Source: Azonexus sp.
Lineage (GTDB): Bacteria > Pseudomonadota > Gammaproteobacteria > Burkholderiales > Rhodocyclaceae
Length of the DNA: 56,427 nucleotides
NCBI GenBank assembly: GCA_031274715.1
Contig: JAISPT010000040.1
Span: 1 to 56,427, forward strand
Direction: 5' to 3'
The notes below the pieces were generated by a model, which worked only from the letters and a program-made list of their open reading frames with translations, was not told where the DNA came from and made no database searches. Shown here in pieces: positions 1-9,529 of this stretch (the first letter of the stretch is position 1; the number at the start of each line of letters is the position of its first letter). The position numbers and the translations under genes were made by a program.

Positions 1-1
1 C

Positions 2-361
2 GCCGCCTCGCTCGGCGCTTCGCGCGGCCAGACTTTTGTCCGGGTCATTTTTCCGGCCCTTTTTCCGGCGCTGCTGACCGGCTTCGCGCTGGCTTTCGCC
101 AGGGCGCTCGGCGAGTTCGGCTCGGTCATTTTCATCGCCGGCACTCTGCCGCTGGTTTCCGAGATCGTGCCGCTGCTGATTATCTCCAAGCTCGAACAGT
201 ACGACGTGCTCGGCGCGACGGCGCTGGCCGTGGTCATGCTGGCCATTTCCTTCGTGCTGCTGCTGACCATCAACCTGCTGCAATGGTGGGCCGCGAATCG
301 ACACCGCAACACCGAGCCGCTCGAAGCCGCAGCCAGCCGCGCCAGCGGAGGCGGGCAATGA
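2..361 (+). CDS. cysT: CysT (CysU) sulfate/thiosulfate ABC permease, 3' end only
   Basis: This is the C-terminal part of the inner-membrane permease that imports sulfate or thiosulfate together with CysW and CysA. The gene runs off the left edge, so the start is not visible; the reading frame is open from base 2. The visible 119 residues hold the conserved permease signature around ALAFARALGEFGSV, which contacts the ATPase, then SEIVPLLI and KLEQYD, and a final hydrophobic helix before a polar tail. These words are typical of CysT rather than ModB. Its TGA overlaps the cysW ATG (ATGA), which implies translational coupling in a cysTWA operon. Confidence 0.93.
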   Translation, partial: AASLGASRGQTFVRVIFPALFPALLTGFALAFARALGEFGSVIFIAGTLPLVSEIVPLLIISKLEQYDVLGATALAVVMLAISFVLLLTINLLQWWAANRHRNTEPLEAAASRASGGGQ

Positions 362-1217
362 AATCGACGCGCGCCACCCAGGAACCGGCATGGGTACGGG
401 CGGCCCTGCTGACGGTCGGCCTCGGCTTCCTGTTCTTCTTCCTCGGTTTGCCGCTGGTCGCCGTTTTTACCGAAGCGCTGGCCCAGGGCTGGGGTCTTTA
501 TGCGGCGGCGCTGCGCGAACCGGAAACATTGTCGGCCATCGGGCTGACGGTGCTGATCGCGTTGGCTGTGCTGCCCTGCAATATCGCTTTCGGCGTCGCC
601 GCCGCCTGGGCCATCGCCAAATTCGAGTTTCGCGGCAAGAGCCTGCTGATTACTTTGATCGACCTGCCGTTCGCCGTCTCGCCGGTGGTCGCTGGCCTGG
701 TCTTCATCCTGCTTTTTGGTGCCCAGGGCACCTTCGGCCCGTGGCTGTCGGCGCACGACATCAAAATCATCTTCGCCGTGCCGGGCATGATCCTGGCGAC
801 GCTGTTCATCACCTTCCCCTTCATCGCCCGCGAACTGATTCCGCTGATGCAGGCGCAGGGCAAGGACGAAGAGGAGGCCGCGGTGTCGCTCGGTGCTTCC
901 GGCTGGCAGATGTTTTGGCGAGTGACGCTGCCCAATATCAAGTGGGGCCTGCTGTATGGCGTGATCCTGGCCAATGCCCGGGCGATGGGCGAGTTCGGCG
1001 CGGTGTCGGTGGTTTCCGGCCATATCCGTGGCGAGACCAACACACTGCCGCTGCATGTCGAGATTCTCTACAACGAATACAACGCCGTCGGCGCCTTCGC
1101 CGCGGCATCCGTGCTGGCTTTGCTGGCGCTGGTCACGCTGATCGCCAAGACCGTTGTCGAGTGGCGCATGAAGAAGGAGACGGAAATGCTGAACTCAGTG
1201 CTGGCCCCGGAGAAAAC

Positions 1218-1221
<4 letters not shown>
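358..1221 (+). CDS. cysW: CysW sulfate/thiosulfate ABC permease
   Basis: Second membrane subunit of the sulfate importer, 287 aa, close to the usual CysW length. The ATG at 358 overlaps the cysT stop and is preferred to upstream in-frame codons inside cysT. About six hydrophobic segments are visible, the first at residues 14-40. The ABC-interaction loop is present as EEEAAVSLGASGWQ with LANARAMGEFGAVSVVSG, which is the CysW form. The gene ends in an ATGA overlap with cysA, so all three subunits should be made from one message. No periplasmic sulfate-binding protein gene is seen; it may lie left of the window. Confidence 0.95.
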
Positions 1222-2297
<1,076 letters not shown>

Positions 2298-2321
2298 TCC
2301 AGGGCAAGGAAGGGGGTAAAA

Positions 2322-2341
2322 GGCCGATGCTATAATCGGCC
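2322..2341 (+). promoter_or_regulatory. Possible hemA promoter -10 inside a 7-bp inverted repeat
   Basis: A perfect -10 hexamer TATAAT is at 2331-2336 in the short cysA-hemA gap. It sits within an inverted repeat, GGCCGAT (2322-2328) and ATCGGCC (2335-2341). No good -35 is visible at 17 bases upstream. A regulator binding the dyad would cover the -10. The dyad lacks a following T-run, so a terminator for cysA is less likely. Confidence 0.4.
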
Positions 2342-2369
2342 CCCGTTCCGCGCCTTCCAGCCCAACCCG

Positions 2370-3620
2370 GTGATTTTTACCCTCGGCATCAACCATCATT
2401 CCGCCCCGCTTGCTATTCGTGAACGCGTGGCGTTTGGCGGCGAGAAACTGCCGCATGCGCTGGCCGACCTGATGCGCAGCCAGCCGGTCAGGGAAGTGGC
2501 GATTCTGTCGACCTGCAACCGGACCGAAATCTACTGCGCCGCCGAGACGCCGGAGATGGTCATCGACTGGCTCAGCCGCTACCACCAGGTCGCCCGCGGC
2601 GAGTTGGCGCCCTACCTGTATACCCACGATCAGCCGGCGGCGATCCGCCATGCCTTCCGCGTTGCCAGCGGTCTCGATTCGATGGTCATCGGCGAGCCGC
2701 AGATCCTCGGCCAGATGAAGGACGCGGTGCGCGCTGCCGAGCAGAGTGGCACGCTCGGCGCGCAGTTGCACAAGCTGTTCCAGCGTTCCTTCTCGGTGGC
2801 CAAGGAAGTGCGCAGCACCACCGCCATCGGCGCCAACATCGTTTCCATGGCCGCTGCCGCTGTGCATCTGGCCGAGCGCATCTTCGAATCGATCGAGGAG
2901 CAGCGCATCATTTTCATCGGCGCCGGCGAGATGATCGAATTGTGCGCGGCCCATTTCTGCGCCCGCCAACCGAAAGGCGTGACCATCGCCAACCGCACCC
3001 TGGAGCGTGGCCGCGGCCTGGCCGAGCGCTACCAAGGCACCGCCATCCGCCTCGACGACCTGGCCGAGCACTTGGCCCGCCACGACATCGTCGTCTCCTG
3101 CACCGCCGCGCCGCTGCCGATCATCGGCTTGGGCATGGTCGAGCGAGCGGTCAAGGTGCGCCGCCACCGGCCGATGTTCATGGTCGATTTGGCGGTGCCG
3201 CGCGATATCGAGCAGGAGGTTGGCGATCTCGACGACGTCTTCCTGTACACCGTCGACGATCTCGCCCAGGTGGTCGAAAGCGGTCTCGAATCGCGGCAGG
3301 CGGCGGTGATCGAGGCCGAGGCCATCATCAATCACCGGGTTGCAGATTTCCTCGGCTGGCTGTCGGCGCGCGACACGGTGCCGGTGATCCGCTCGCTGCG
3401 CGATTCCGCCGAGCGCATGCGGCGCCATGAGTTGGAACATGCGATGAAGTTGCTGGCCCGCGGCGAGGCGCCAGAAAAAGTGGTCGAGCAACTGTCGCAG
3501 CGGTTGACCAACAAGTTTTTGCACGCCCCGACCCAGACATTGAATCTGGCCGAGGGTGGTGACCGCAGTGCGCTACAGCTCGCCGCCAGCCGCCTCTTCC
3601 ATTTGCATCCCGGCGACTGA
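2370..3620 (+). CDS. hemA: Glutamyl-tRNA reductase
   Basis: First committed enzyme of C5 tetrapyrrole synthesis; it reduces glutamyl-tRNA(Glu) to glutamate-1-semialdehyde with NADPH. The protein is 416 aa, normal for the family. It opens with the typical MIFTLGINHHSAP, and the catalytic Cys is residue 49 in STCNRTE. The NADPH-binding GAGEM word and the helical dimerisation tail are present. The start is GTG, placed by the family N-terminus. The order hemA-prfA-prmC is common in proteobacteria, but here a reverse-strand gene is inserted, and its 3' end overlaps the last 48 bases of hemA. Later haem genes hemC, hemD and hemF also lie in this window. Confidence 0.97.
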   Translation: MIFTLGINHHSAPLAIRERVAFGGEKLPHALADLMRSQPVREVAILSTCNRTEIYCAAETPEMVIDWLSRYHQVARGELAPYLYTHDQPAAIRHAFRVASGLDSMVIGEPQILGQMKDAVRAAEQSGTLGAQLHKLFQRSFSVAKEVRSTTAIGANIVSMAAAAVHLAERIFESIEEQRIIFIGAGEMIELCAAHFCARQPKGVTIANRTLERGRGLAERYQGTAIRLDDLAEHLARHDIVVSCTAAPLPIIGLGMVERAVKVRRHRPMFMVDLAVPRDIEQEVGDLDDVFLYTVDDLAQVVESGLESRQAAVIEAEAIINHRVADFLGWLSARDTVPVIRSLRDSAERMRRHELEHAMKLLARGEAPEKVVEQLSQRLTNKFLHAPTQTLNLAEGGDRSALQLAASRLFHLHPGD

Positions 3621-5219
3621 AGCCACCACGCGGTTGCGGCCGCTACGCTTGGCTTGCAGCAGCGCGGCGTCGGCCGCGCCGATCAATTCCGCTGCCGATG
3701 AATGGTCGGCGAGGGCGGCGACGCCGCAACTGAAGGTAGCATGGATCGTCCCCGTGCCGTGGGCGTGCGGTAGCACGGCGAAACCTTCGCGGATGCGGTC
3801 GAGTTGGGCGACGGCGTCAGCCAGATCGGTATCGGGCAGGGCGACGATGAATTCCTCACCGCCGTAGCGGCCGATCAGGTCGCTGCTGCGCAGGCGACCG
3901 CGCAGCAGCCAGGCCAGGTTGCGGATCACTTGGTCGCCGACGGGGTGGCCCCAGGTATCGTTGATGCTCTTGAAACGGTCGATATCGAGCATGGCGACGA
4001 CCAGACGGCCGTCCGGCAGGGCCTCGGCGACGCGCTGGCTGATGCGTGTCTTGGCTGTCGTGTGGTTGAGCAGCCGGGTCAGACCGTCGTGCTGGCCGGA
4101 ATGGCGCATTTCGCGGTAGCGGGCGATCTTGGTCTTGACCACTGCTGCCAGCACTACCGGGTTGACCGGCTTGGTCAGGAACTGGTCGCCGCCCAGGCGC
4201 AAGGCCTCGATCTGCTGCGCGATGTCGGTCTCGCTCGACAGGTAAATGACCGGCAGGGCTTGATATTCTGTGAACTGGCGTAGCGCCGCCGTGGCTTCGA
4301 CGCCGCTGCAGAAGGGCATGTACATGTCCATCAGGATGGCGTCCGGGTGGTAGCCGGCGGCCACTTCGAGCAGGCGGCGCGGGTCGGCCACGGCCAGGCT
4401 GTCGATGCCGTGCTGACTCAGGGCGCGACGGACGACAACGGTAGCAGTTTGCGAATCCTCGACCAACAGCACCCGTTCGGCCTCCGGTTCGTCCTCGCGG
4501 GCCAGGTCGAGCAACCGGGCCAGGATGTCGGCACGACCACTGGCGGCCGGGATACAGGTGTCGGCGCCGGCGCGCTGGAGGCGAACGATGCTTTCCAGTT
4601 CGGCGGGGACCGCCAGGCAATAGATGTGGCTGCTTGGACAGTGCTTGCGCAGTTCGCTGATGACGCTTACCGCTTCGGCCGGGTAGGCGCCGGGCAACTC
4701 CGGCAGGCAGAGGATGGCCAGCGGCGCCGGCTCACCGGTGGCCAGCCCGGACCACGAGGTGACGCTGGGCAGGAAGCCGAAGGAAGCGAGTTGGTTGCAC
4801 AGCGATTCGAGCCAGGGATGCTCGGCGGCGGCGACGATTAGTACGTTGCGGCCATGCGTCCAGGGATCGGCAGCTTCGTCGCCGGGGGAATCGGAATAGC
4901 GGCGGTTGGGTGGCGGCGGTTCTTCGTGGCGGAGCAGTTCGTCGAGCAGCCGAAGGAGCTTGCTCTCGATGGCATTGGCCAGATCGGGCAGTAGCGGGTG
5001 CTGGGCGGCGTCGCTGAACAGGGTCAGGGCCGTGTTTTCCAGTTCCCGGGCAATACGCGCCAGACCTGACATGTGGCGGCGCGTCAGATGCTCGATCAGA
5101 CCGTTGAGGGAAACGGTGAATTCGACGAACAGCGTGAAATCGCCGGTGGCGCGGTACTGTCGCCAATGGCTTTCGAGTGCTTCTGCGAGGGCGGTGACGG
5201 AGAGGAAGGGCGGGGGCAT
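3573..5219 (-). CDS. Response regulator with two receiver domains and an active-looking GGDEF domain
   Basis: Predicted c-di-GMP synthase of 548 aa. Residues 1-100 are helical and possibly Hpt-like, but I cannot assign them. Residues 125-245 look like a degenerate receiver. Residues 248-370 are an intact receiver with acidic VEDS and phospho-acceptor Asp298 in LMDMYMP. The GGDEF domain (375-535) has GGEEF at 453-457 and an RSSD inhibitory I-site at 444-447, so product inhibition is expected. I prefer ATG 5219; an ATG at 5312 gives 31 more unlikely residues. The domain order resembles PleD. The gene converges on hemA with a 48-base coding overlap. Input kinase and output are unknown. Confidence 0.88.
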   Translation of the reverse strand: MPPPFLSVTALAEALESHWRQYRATGDFTLFVEFTVSLNGLIEHLTRRHMSGLARIARELENTALTLFSDAAQHPLLPDLANAIESKLLRLLDELLRHEEPPPPNRRYSDSPGDEAADPWTHGRNVLIVAAAEHPWLESLCNQLASFGFLPSVTSWSGLATGEPAPLAILCLPELPGAYPAEAVSVISELRKHCPSSHIYCLAVPAELESIVRLQRAGADTCIPAASGRADILARLLDLAREDEPEAERVLLVEDSQTATVVVRRALSQHGIDSLAVADPRRLLEVAAGYHPDAILMDMYMPFCSGVEATAALRQFTEYQALPVIYLSSETDIAQQIEALRLGGDQFLTKPVNPVVLAAVVKTKIARYREMRHSGQHDGLTRLLNHTTAKTRISQRVAEALPDGRLVVAMLDIDRFKSINDTWGHPVGDQVIRNLAWLLRGRLRSSDLIGRYGGEEFIVALPDTDLADAVAQLDRIREGFAVLPHAHGTGTIHATFSCGVAALADHSSAAELIGAADAALLQAKRSGRNRVVASVAGMQMEEAAGGEL

Positions 5220-5386
5220 CGGCAGGCCTGAACGAATCCGCGCATGATCCAGAAATGCTGTCAATGGTGCGCGGAAAGCAGAGATTATGGGACCGCCGCC
5301 GGTTCGTGGCAAGGTTAGCCGGTCGCCGGCGGGCGCTGTTCTCGGGTACCATTACGCCCCCGTTCGCCCATCGCTTCTTCAGCCCT

Positions 5387-6469
5387 ATGAAGGACAGCAT
5401 CCGCCAGAAACTCGACCTCTTGGTCGATCGCCTCGATGGCATCGACCGCATGCTCGCGGTACCCGATGCCGCCGGTGATATGGGGCAATTCCGCAAGCTG
5501 TCGCGCGAGCGGGCCGAAATCGAGCCGGTGGTCGTCTGCTACGGCGCTTTCCGCCAGGCCGAGAATGATCTGGCCGAGGCCGAGGCGATGCTGGCCGACC
5601 CGGAGATGCGTGAATTCGCCGCCGAGGAAATTGCCGTCGCCAAGGCACGCCTGCCGGAACTGGAAATCGAGTTGCAGAAATTGCTGCTGCCGCGGGATCC
5701 CAACGACGAGCGCAGCGTGCTGCTGGAAATCCGCGCCGGCACCGGCGGCGACGAATCGGCCCTGTTTGCTGGTGATCTGTTCCGCATGTACTCGCGTTTC
5801 GCCGAGGGCCAGCGCTGGCAGGTCGAGGTGTTATCGGCCAGCGAGTCGGAACTCGGCGGCTACCGCGAAATCATCTGCCGCATTGCCGGCAACGGCGCTT
5901 ATTCGCAACTCAAATTCGAGTCCGGCGGCCACCGCGTGCAGCGCGTGCCGGAAACCGAGACCCAGGGCCGTATCCATACCTCCGCCTGCACCGTCGCGGT
6001 GATGCCGGAAGCCGACGAGGTCGGCGACGTCGACCTCAACCCGGCCGACCTCAGGATCGACACCTTCCGCGCTTCCGGCGCTGGCGGCCAGCACATCAAC
6101 AAGACCGACTCGGCGGTGCGCATTACCCATCTGCCGACCGGCATCGTCGCCGAATGCCAGGATGGCCGCTCGCAGCACGCCAACAAGGCCTCGGCCATGA
6201 AAGTGCTGGCGGCACGCATCAAGGACGTTCAGGTACGGGCCCAGCAGAGCGCCATCGCTAGCACGCGCAAGAGCCTGATCGGTTCCGGCGACCGCTCCGA
6301 GCGCATCCGCACCTACAACTTCCCGCAGGGGCGCGTCACCGACCACCGCATCAACCTGACGCTGTACAAGATCGCTGCCATCATGGACGGTGACCTCGGC
6401 GAGGTGCTGGCCGCCCTGGCCCATGAGCATCAGGCCGAGCAACTGGCGGAACTGGCCGAGCAGCAATGA
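5387..6469 (+). CDS. prfA: Peptide chain release factor 1
   Basis: RF1 terminates translation at UAA and UAG. At 360 aa it matches the standard length. The catalytic GGQ is at residues 233-235 in the word GAGGQHINKT, and the stop-codon-reading PxT tripeptide is PET at 188-190, the RF1 rather than RF2 form. The start ATG at 5387 gives MKDSIRQKL, the usual RF1 beginning; upstream in-frame codons only add non-conserved residues. The next gene, prmC, encodes the enzyme that methylates the Gln of GGQ and begins 1 base after the prfA stop codon. Confidence 0.97.
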   Translation: MKDSIRQKLDLLVDRLDGIDRMLAVPDAAGDMGQFRKLSRERAEIEPVVVCYGAFRQAENDLAEAEAMLADPEMREFAAEEIAVAKARLPELEIELQKLLLPRDPNDERSVLLEIRAGTGGDESALFAGDLFRMYSRFAEGQRWQVEVLSASESELGGYREIICRIAGNGAYSQLKFESGGHRVQRVPETETQGRIHTSACTVAVMPEADEVGDVDLNPADLRIDTFRASGAGGQHINKTDSAVRITHLPTGIVAECQDGRSQHANKASAMKVLAARIKDVQVRAQQSAIASTRKSLIGSGDRSERIRTYNFPQGRVTDHRINLTLYKIAAIMDGDLGEVLAALAHEHQAEQLAELAEQQ

Positions 6470-6470
6470 C

Positions 6471-7283
6471 ATGACGCTAGGCGAGGCACTCGCGGCAGCG
6501 CGGCAGCGTATCGACCGGCTCGATGCCCGTCTGCTGTTGCAATACGCAACCGGCTGCACACACGCCGAACTGCTGGCCCGGCCCGAGACGCTGCTTGGTA
6601 CGTCGGCGCGGGCGCAATTCGAGAACTGGGTCGAGCGCCGTGCCGGTGGCGAGCCGTTGGCCTACCTGGTTGGCGAGGCCGAGTTCCGTGGCCGTGTGTT
6701 CCAGGTCTCGCCGGCGGTGTTGATTCCCCGCCCGGATACCGAGGTACTGGTCGAGCAGGCGCCGCTCCGGCTGCACGGCAAGGAAAGTCCGGCCGTGCTC
6801 GATCTTGGCACCGGTTCCGGTATCGTCGCCGTGTCGCTGGCGCTGGAATATCCAAGCGCCCGCGTCGTCGCCGTCGACATCTCGGCGGCGGCGCTGACCG
6901 TCGCCGCCAGCAATGCCGGCCGTCTCGGCGCCGACGTCGAGTTCCTCGCAGGCGACTGGTATGCGCCGCTGGCCGGTCGACGCTTCGATCTCATTGTTGC
7001 CAATCCGCCCTACATCGCTGCTGACGACCCGCACCTGGCTGGCGACGGCTTGCCTTTCGAGCCGCAAGGGGCACTGACCGATGGCGGCGACGGCCTCGAC
7101 TGCCTGCGCCGCATCGTCGCTGGTGCTGTCGCCCATCTGCGGCCGGGTGGCTGGCTGCTGCTCGAGCACGGGCACGAGCAGGGGGCGGCCTGTCGGAACT
7201 TATTGTCCGCTGCCGGGTTCCAAGCCGCATTCACTCATCCCGACCTGGCCGGCAGTGACCGCGTTTCAGGCGCCCATCTTTGA
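6471..7283 (+). CDS. prmC: Release factor glutamine N5-methyltransferase
   Basis: Methylates the GGQ glutamine of RF1 and RF2 using S-adenosylmethionine. The 270-aa protein has an N-terminal helical domain, the SAM motif DLGTGSG (111-117) and the catalytic NPPY (178-181), which binds the target glutamine. Its start lies just after the prfA stop, so the two are likely co-translated. An older family name is HemK, from its frequent place beside hemA, as here. Confidence 0.96.
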   Translation: MTLGEALAAARQRIDRLDARLLLQYATGCTHAELLARPETLLGTSARAQFENWVERRAGGEPLAYLVGEAEFRGRVFQVSPAVLIPRPDTEVLVEQAPLRLHGKESPAVLDLGTGSGIVAVSLALEYPSARVVAVDISAAALTVAASNAGRLGADVEFLAGDWYAPLAGRRFDLIVANPPYIAADDPHLAGDGLPFEPQGALTDGGDGLDCLRRIVAGAVAHLRPGGWLLLEHGHEQGAACRNLLSAAGFQAAFTHPDLAGSDRVSGAHL

Positions 7284-7295
7284 TCTGGAGAAACT

Positions 7296-7619
7296 ATGTC
7301 CGACGTGCAGCAACGCATTTGCCAAACCGTCACTGGCAACCCGGTCGTCCTCTACATGAAGGGCGATGCCCGTTTCCCGCAATGTGGTTTTTCGGCGACG
7401 GCGGTGCAAATTCTGAAGGCCTGCGGCGTCAGCGATTTCATCACCGTCAACGTGCTGGCCGACGAGGAAATTCGCCAGGGCGTCAAAGAGTACGCCAATT
7501 GGCCGACCATTCCGCAGCTCTACATCAAGGGTGAATTCGTCGGTGGCTGCGACATCATGAAGGAGATGTACCAAGCCGGCGAGTTGCAGAAGCTGCTCGC
7601 CGGCATCGCCCAAGTCTGA
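7296..7619 (+). CDS. grxD: Monothiol glutaredoxin, CGFS type
   Basis: A 107-aa Grx4-family protein that carries or transfers [2Fe-2S] clusters. The CGFS active site is at residues 30-33, followed by the conserved WPTIPQLY and GGCDI words that bind glutathione. A GGAG ribosome-binding site precedes the ATG. The gene lies 12 bases after prmC and is followed by a strong terminator, so it probably ends a prfA-prmC-grxD transcript. Confidence 0.96.
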   Translation: MSDVQQRICQTVTGNPVVLYMKGDARFPQCGFSATAVQILKACGVSDFITVNVLADEEIRQGVKEYANWPTIPQLYIKGEFVGGCDIMKEMYQAGELQKLLAGIAQV

Positions 7620-7642
7620 GTTTCCCGCAGGCTTGGCGATCG

Positions 7643-7674
7643 AGGCCCGGCCTTGTGCCGGGCCTTCGCTTTTG
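7643..7674 (+). terminator. Intrinsic terminator after grxD
   Basis: A perfect 9-bp stem, AGGCCCGGC (7643-7651) and GCCGGGCCT (7657-7665), has a 5-base loop and is followed by a T-rich stretch. It lies between convergent grxD and the OsmC-like gene and could serve both strands. Confidence 0.85.
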
Positions 7675-7679
7675 CGGGT

Positions 7680-8081
7680 TCAGGCCTCGACGACCTGGAA
7701 GTCGATGTTGGCGCCGTCCTTGACCACTTCTTTGACCGCGCATTCGGCGATGCTCCACAGCACGGCGGCCTTGGCCTCGGCGTTAAAGCCTTCGGGAAAG
7801 TGGACCTCGGTGCGGAAGCGGCCCAGGGTTAGCGGACCACCCGGCCCGGCGAATGGCTTGCAGGAAATCTCGATGCCGGTGGCTGGGACGCCGAGCGTCT
7901 GGCAGGCCTTTTTGGCGAACACGGCGGCGCAGCCGGCCAAGGTGGCGTAGAAGGCTTCGAGCGGATTCATCTGCGAGCCGTCGAGGGCGTAAGTGGTCTG
8001 ATGTTTGCCGGTACTGACCTGGATCAGCGGCGTCTGGTCGATGAGTGTGCGGTACATGGTGGCGTCTTTCGGAAGTGACAT
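7680..8081 (-). CDS. OsmC/Ohr-family protein
   Basis: A 133-aa protein of the OsmC superfamily, whose members reduce organic peroxides with a Cys pair. The two conserved Cys are present, one in AGCAAVFAKK and one in AECAVKE, spaced as usual for the family. The spread of the sequence suits the YhfA/OsmC branch better than Ohr, but I cannot settle the subgroup. The ATG at 8081 is used; an in-frame ATG at 8057 would remove eight residues. No OhrR-type regulator is adjacent. Confidence 0.88.
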   Translation of the reverse strand: MSLPKDATMYRTLIDQTPLIQVSTGKHQTTYALDGSQMNPLEAFYATLAGCAAVFAKKACQTLGVPATGIEISCKPFAGPGGPLTLGRFRTEVHFPEGFNAEAKAAVLWSIAECAVKEVVKDGANIDFQVVEA

Positions 8082-8165
8082 GGTGGCCTGCCGGGCGGCA
8101 GGTTTGTCCGAATATTATAAAACGCTAATATATTGGTTGGCAACCACCACCCTGGCGGTTGTCCC

Positions 8166-9443
8166 TCAGGCGCTAGCCAGGCGTTGGTTGGCGATGTTGA
8201 GGCGATTGACCAGGACGTCGACGAAGCCCTGATAGAAGTGCAGGCGGCAGGCATCGGAGGCCTGTTCCAGGGCTTCGCCGCGAATGATGACGATGTCGGC
8301 CTCGGTCAGTGCGATAACGTCGGCGCCGCGTCTCGACGCGTGGCGGTTGAGTACCGCCATTTCGCCGAAGCAATCGCCGCGGCACAACACGTCGAGCGGC
8401 ATGCCGCCCTTGCTGACGGTGAATTGGCCGGCGGCGACGAAGGCGAAGGCGTCACCCGGGTCGCCATCGTGCAGCATCAGGGTGCCGGGGGGAATGCGCC
8501 GCCATTGCGAGAAACGCAGGACTTCCCACAGTTCGGCATCGCTAAAATCGGTGAAGAAGGGCAGGGCGCGCAGGGTATCGAAGCGCTCGCTTTCCGGGAA
8601 ATCGCTACCAGCGCTCGGCAGTCGGCCCTGGCGGACCGTGTCGGTCAGTTCTTGGGCCAGTTCCTGCCAGCTTGGATAGCGCTGTTCGCGTTCCTTGGCC
8701 ATGGCTCGGGCGACGATGCGGTCGAAGGCCGGCGGTAGGTCGGGGCGCAGGCTGGACGGCAGCGGTGCCTCGTCATGGACGATGCGATAGACCAGGTTGG
8801 CCTGGTTTTCGGCCTCGAACGGCAGGTGGCCGGTCAGCAACTGGAACAGCACGACGCCCAAGGAGTAGATGTCGGTGCGGTGATCGAGTGGGCGCTCGAG
8901 CACCTGTTCTGGCGACATGTAGGCCGGCGAGCCGATGGCACCGACCTGGCTGAGCTGGTTCTGACCGGTGATGGCGGCGCCGAAGTCGCCGATCTTGATG
9001 TCGTTGTCGCCGGCGAGCAGGATGTTGGCCGGCTTGATATCGCGGTGGGTGATACCGAGGCGGTGGGCGAAATCGAGCGCTCGCGTGCATTTGAAAATCA
9101 GCTCGACGATCCGGTTGAGCGGTAGCAGCCGGCCGGGGCTGGTGTACTGTTCGAGGGTGCCGCCAGCAACGTATTCCATAACGATGTAGCAGATCTTCTC
9201 GGCCACCACCGCGTCGTAGATCTGGACGATGTGCGGGTGATTGAGCTTGCCGACCAGCGACGCCTCGTTGAGAAACAGGCGGCTGTAGATGCGGCCCTTG
9301 TCCGGGTCGCTGAGCGCCTCCGGCGAGGCGACCTTGATCGCCACATCGCGCCGGGCGAACGGGTCGCGGGCCAGATAGACGCTGCTGCTGGCGCCGGCAC
9401 CGAGCTTGCGGATTAATTCGTACTTGCCGAGCTTGCGGCTCAT
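8166..9443 (-). CDS. Ser/Thr protein kinase with C-terminal cyclic-nucleotide-binding domain
   Basis: Cytoplasmic Hanks-type kinase of 425 aa. The kinase domain (about 7-270) has the Gly loop LGAGASSSV, VAIKV lysine, catalytic HRDIKPAN and metal-binding DFG, so it should be active. From about 300 a cNMP-binding fold follows with a phosphate cassette FGEMAVLNRHASRRGADV. No membrane segment is seen. The start at ATG 9443 has GGAG 7 bases upstream. A GTG at 9533 overlaps the argH stop (GTGA) and would add a Pro-rich 30-residue leader; both are possible. The fusion suggests kinase output controlled by cAMP or cGMP, which is an inference. Confidence 0.9.
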   Translation of the reverse strand: MSRKLGKYELIRKLGAGASSSVYLARDPFARRDVAIKVASPEALSDPDKGRIYSRLFLNEASLVGKLNHPHIVQIYDAVVAEKICYIVMEYVAGGTLEQYTSPGRLLPLNRIVELIFKCTRALDFAHRLGITHRDIKPANILLAGDNDIKIGDFGAAITGQNQLSQVGAIGSPAYMSPEQVLERPLDHRTDIYSLGVVLFQLLTGHLPFEAENQANLVYRIVHDEAPLPSSLRPDLPPAFDRIVARAMAKEREQRYPSWQELAQELTDTVRQGRLPSAGSDFPESERFDTLRALPFFTDFSDAELWEVLRFSQWRRIPPGTLMLHDGDPGDAFAFVAAGQFTVSKGGMPLDVLCRGDCFGEMAVLNRHASRRGADVIALTEADIVIIRGEALEQASDACRLHFYQGFVDVLVNRLNIANQRLASA

Positions 9444-9529
9444 CGGCTGGCTCCGGGCGGGATGGCTGCCGGGCGATGGGGGAACGGCCGGACTGGCCGG
9501 CACATCGGGTTGTTTCGGCTTGCGGTGGC

